Part shown: positions 62,295 to 64,000 of the stretch, piece by piece
Layout: each line of letters opens with the position of its first letter
How positions within the stretch are numbered: position 1 is the stretch's first letter
NCBI GenBank assembly: GCA_963756365.1
Contig: CAVWNF010000003.1
Location: 2,170,001-2,234,000 of the forward strand
Source: WHTI01 sp963756365
GTDB taxonomy: Bacteria > Actinomycetota > CADDZG01 > WHSQ01
Reading direction: 5' to 3'
Length of the DNA: 64,000 bases
Translations under genes and position numbers: made by a program
The notes under the pieces: generated by a model
Told to the model about the DNA's origin: nothing
The model's input: only the letters and a program-made list of their open reading frames with translations
Database searches by the model: none

Positions 62295-63586
62295 TCGGAA
62301 GGGCGATCGAGCCCGAAAAGTTCGCGCAACGCCTTGAGGTACGCGTCCCGTCGATCCTGGTCGCCCAGGGACTTCACGTTCTCGAGGGGCTCATGGATCA
62401 GTTTGGCAACGATCCTGCGACTCAACTGATCGACCGCCTCGCGCTCCTCATCGGTGAGAGCATCGAACCTGGTGGCCAGTCGGTCGATCTCGGAGCGACG
62501 GATCTCCTCGCCGCGTTCGACCAAAGCGGTAGCGACCGGAGCGCTCTCGGTGGAACGTTCCCAGTGGGCGAACGCCTCCATCTCCTCGGAGATGATCTTC
62601 TCTACCCCCGACACCTCACCCAGGCGGCTTCCGAGATTGCTATCGACAACACCGCGCAGGTCCTCGATATCCCGCAGTACCACCCCTGGGATATGTGCCA
62701 CGTCGGGATCGACATCCCTCGGGACGGCGATGTCGACGATGAACAGAGGCTTGTCTTGGGCGCGATCGTCGAGTGCCGCTCGCACCAGCGACTGATCGAT
62801 CAGGATGCCCGGGGCGGTCGTGGACGAGATAACGATGTCAGCAACTGCAAGATCCTCCGCGAGCGTTTCCAGCGGCCGGGACTCGACGTCGAACGCTTCG
62901 GCGAGGGCGACAGCGCGTTCCTCGGAACGGTTGATGACGATGAGCTCATCTGCACCCGCGGTCTTCAGTGCTTGAACCGCGAGTCGGCCCATCTTTCCAG
63001 CCCCGATCACGGCGACCTTCTTACCTGCGAGCGAGCCATCCGAACCGAACGCCCGGCGGGCCAGTTCGACCGCAGCGGAAGAGATCGACACGGGGTTGCG
63101 AGCGATCTCTGTCTCGGATCGCGCCCTCTTCCCCGAGCGAAGCGCTCGGCGGAACGCGCTCCCCAAGATGCGGGACGCGGCTCCTTCATCCACTGCCGCA
63201 GCGAAGGCCCTGCGCACCTGGCCCAGGATCTCGGATTCGCCGAGCACCATCGAATCGATCCCCGCGGTGACCCGGAACAGATGCCGAAGCGCGCCCTCGT
63301 CGTGATACGTGTACAGAAGATCGTTGAAGTCCTCGGGCGCAACGTGACAGAACTCCGCTAGGAAGTTGCGCATGTCCTGCGCACCGCCATGGAACTTCGT
63401 GACAGCGGCGTACACCTCGATCCGGTTACAGGTCGAGAGGATCGCGCCCTCGGAGATGTGCTCGTAGGTAACGAGTTGGTGGAGTGCCTTCGGAAGGCGG
63501 TCGGTCGATACCGCGAGCTGCTCGAGCAACGCAACCGGTGCCGTCTTGTGGTTGAGACCAACCACAACGAGTGAAGTAGGAGTCAC
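62291..63586 (-). CDS. hemA: Glutamyl-tRNA reductase HemA
   Basis: First enzyme of the C5 haem pathway, 431 residues. It shows GLNHKTAPVALLEQL, the catalytic-cysteine region ILSTCNRIEVYA, VTAGIDSMVLGESEILGQVR and the NADPH site AVIGAGKMGRLAVQAL. The start is GTG 63586, three bases after the rex stop. The arrangement is like the rex-hemACD operon of Streptomyces. Confidence 0.96.
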   Translation of the reverse strand: MTPTSLVVVGLNHKTAPVALLEQLAVSTDRLPKALHQLVTYEHISEGAILSTCNRIEVYAAVTKFHGGAQDMRNFLAEFCHVAPEDFNDLLYTYHDEGALRHLFRVTAGIDSMVLGESEILGQVRRAFAAAVDEGAASRILGSAFRRALRSGKRARSETEIARNPVSISSAAVELARRAFGSDGSLAGKKVAVIGAGKMGRLAVQALKTAGADELIVINRSEERAVALAEAFDVESRPLETLAEDLAVADIVISSTTAPGILIDQSLVRAALDDRAQDKPLFIVDIAVPRDVDPDVAHIPGVVLRDIEDLRGVVDSNLGSRLGEVSGVEKIISEEMEAFAHWERSTESAPVATALVERGEEIRRSEIDRLATRFDALTDEEREAVDQLSRRIVAKLIHEPLENVKSLGDQDRRDAYLKALRELFGLDRPSE

Positions 63587-63589
63587 GAG

Positions 63590-64000
63590 TTACCCGCCCA
63601 ACCTGCGATTCGCCTCACGCGCAGAGCTGATCGCCTGAGTGCGTTGCAGGTGGAACGACAGGATCTGGAGTTCGATCGAGAGGTCGACCTTGCGGACGTT
63701 CACCTCGGGTGAAACGTTGACCACCGCGGGAGCGAAGTTCAAGACGCTCTTGACCCCTGCATCAACGAACCGCTCCGCTACCTCTTGAGCGCTCTGCGGG
63801 GGTGTCGCGATGATCCCGATCGAGATGCCGTCTTCGGTTACCGCTTCCTTCAACTCGTCGAGGTGGCGCACCGTTAGCCCACCAACCTCTTCACCGATGA
63901 CCGAGTCATCCACATCGAAGAGCGCGGCGATCCGGAACCCACGCTCGGAGAATCCCTTGTACGACGCGAGTGCTCGTCCGAGGTTCCCGATACCAACGAT
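63590..64000 (-). CDS. rex: Redox-sensing transcriptional repressor Rex (partial, N-terminus off window)
   Basis: The C-terminal 136 residues of Rex. The visible part opens with the Rossmann motif IVGIGNLGRALASYKGF, followed by RIAALFDVDDSVIGEEVGGL and the family ending VNVRKVDLSIELQILSFHL. Rex binds NADH or NAD+ and represses respiratory genes when NADH is low. The N-terminal winged-helix domain lies beyond the right edge. It precedes hemA by 3 bases, as in actinobacterial rex-hemACD operons. A matching operator is at 25230-25247. Confidence 0.95.
   Translation of the reverse strand: MVGIGNLGRALASYKGFSERGFRIAALFDVDDSVIGEEVGGLTVRHLDELKEAVTEDGISIGIIATPPQSAQEVAERFVDAGVKSVLNFAPAVVNVSPEVNVRKVDLSIELQILSFHLQRTQAISSAREANRRLGG

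Overview
This window is a GC-rich, gene-dense, chromosomal-type segment of a bacterium, most likely a deep-branching actinobacterium. This rests on three things: a rex-hemA-hemC-hemD-hemB-hemL arrangement as in Streptomyces, a menaquinone-reductase-like gene beside a polyprenyl synthase and complex I, and actinobacterial-style Tad pilus genes. The class cannot be fixed by eye. System I (Ccm) cytochrome maturation and a split cytochrome b point away from Corynebacteriales and Streptomycetales. Almost the whole window encodes an aerobic respiratory chain and its supply lines. I saw no CRISPR array, tRNA, rRNA, insertion sequence or phage gene.

Layout. (1) 1-8528, minus: complex I operon 1 (nuoA-B-C-D-H-I-J-K-L-M, running off the left edge), with no nuoE/F/G. 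(2) 8754-9230, plus: a lone degenerate GGDEF protein. (3) 9255-25202, minus: a menaquinone-reductase-like gene followed by a complete 14-subunit complex I operon 2 (nuoA to nuoN), with a probable Rex operator upstream. (4) 25323-28631: cupredoxin 1, polyprenyl synthase and two lipoproteins. (5) 28690-30592, plus: ctaA and ctaB. (6) 30607-36082, minus: caa3 oxidase operon ctaC-D-E-F-G plus cupredoxin 2. (7) 36151-43473, plus: cytochrome c maturation (TlpA/CcmG, E, F, H, I-like, unknown, A, B, C, D). (8) 43510-44547: VanY-like lipoprotein. (9) 44785-50005, plus: a menaquinol-cytochrome c reductase operon containing a dicluster ferredoxin, split cytochrome b, Rieske protein, diheme cytochrome c and three unknown proteins. 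(10) 50054-57916, minus: Flp/Tad pilus operon. (11) 58269-64000, minus: rex and the haem (tetrapyrrole) operon.

How it fits together: two complex I variants reduce menaquinone; the bc-type complex passes electrons through Rieske and diheme c, and probably blue-copper proteins, to a caa3 oxidase; ctaA/ctaB make haem A; ccm genes attach haem to c-type cytochromes; hem genes supply the haem. Rex (NADH/NAD+ sensor) is encoded at the right edge, and a near-perfect Rex operator lies before operon 2.

Two observations deserve most attention. First, a motif of about 37 residues (P-[ED]-x-[VI]-Y ... KGSS ... VAxxRAKxAR), attached through a long Ala/Pro/Glu-rich linker, occurs in three otherwise unrelated proteins: NuoI of the NADH-module-less complex I, cytochrome b subunit IV, and cupredoxin 1. 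In all three it should face the cytoplasm. It could be a docking module. Second, CcmE is of the cysteine type yet sits beside CcmG-like and CcmH-like genes. A caution: about a dozen single-base frameshifts interrupt conserved genes between 4 and 34.6 kb and none was seen to the right, so they look like sequencing or assembly errors. Coordinates of those genes span both sides of the break.
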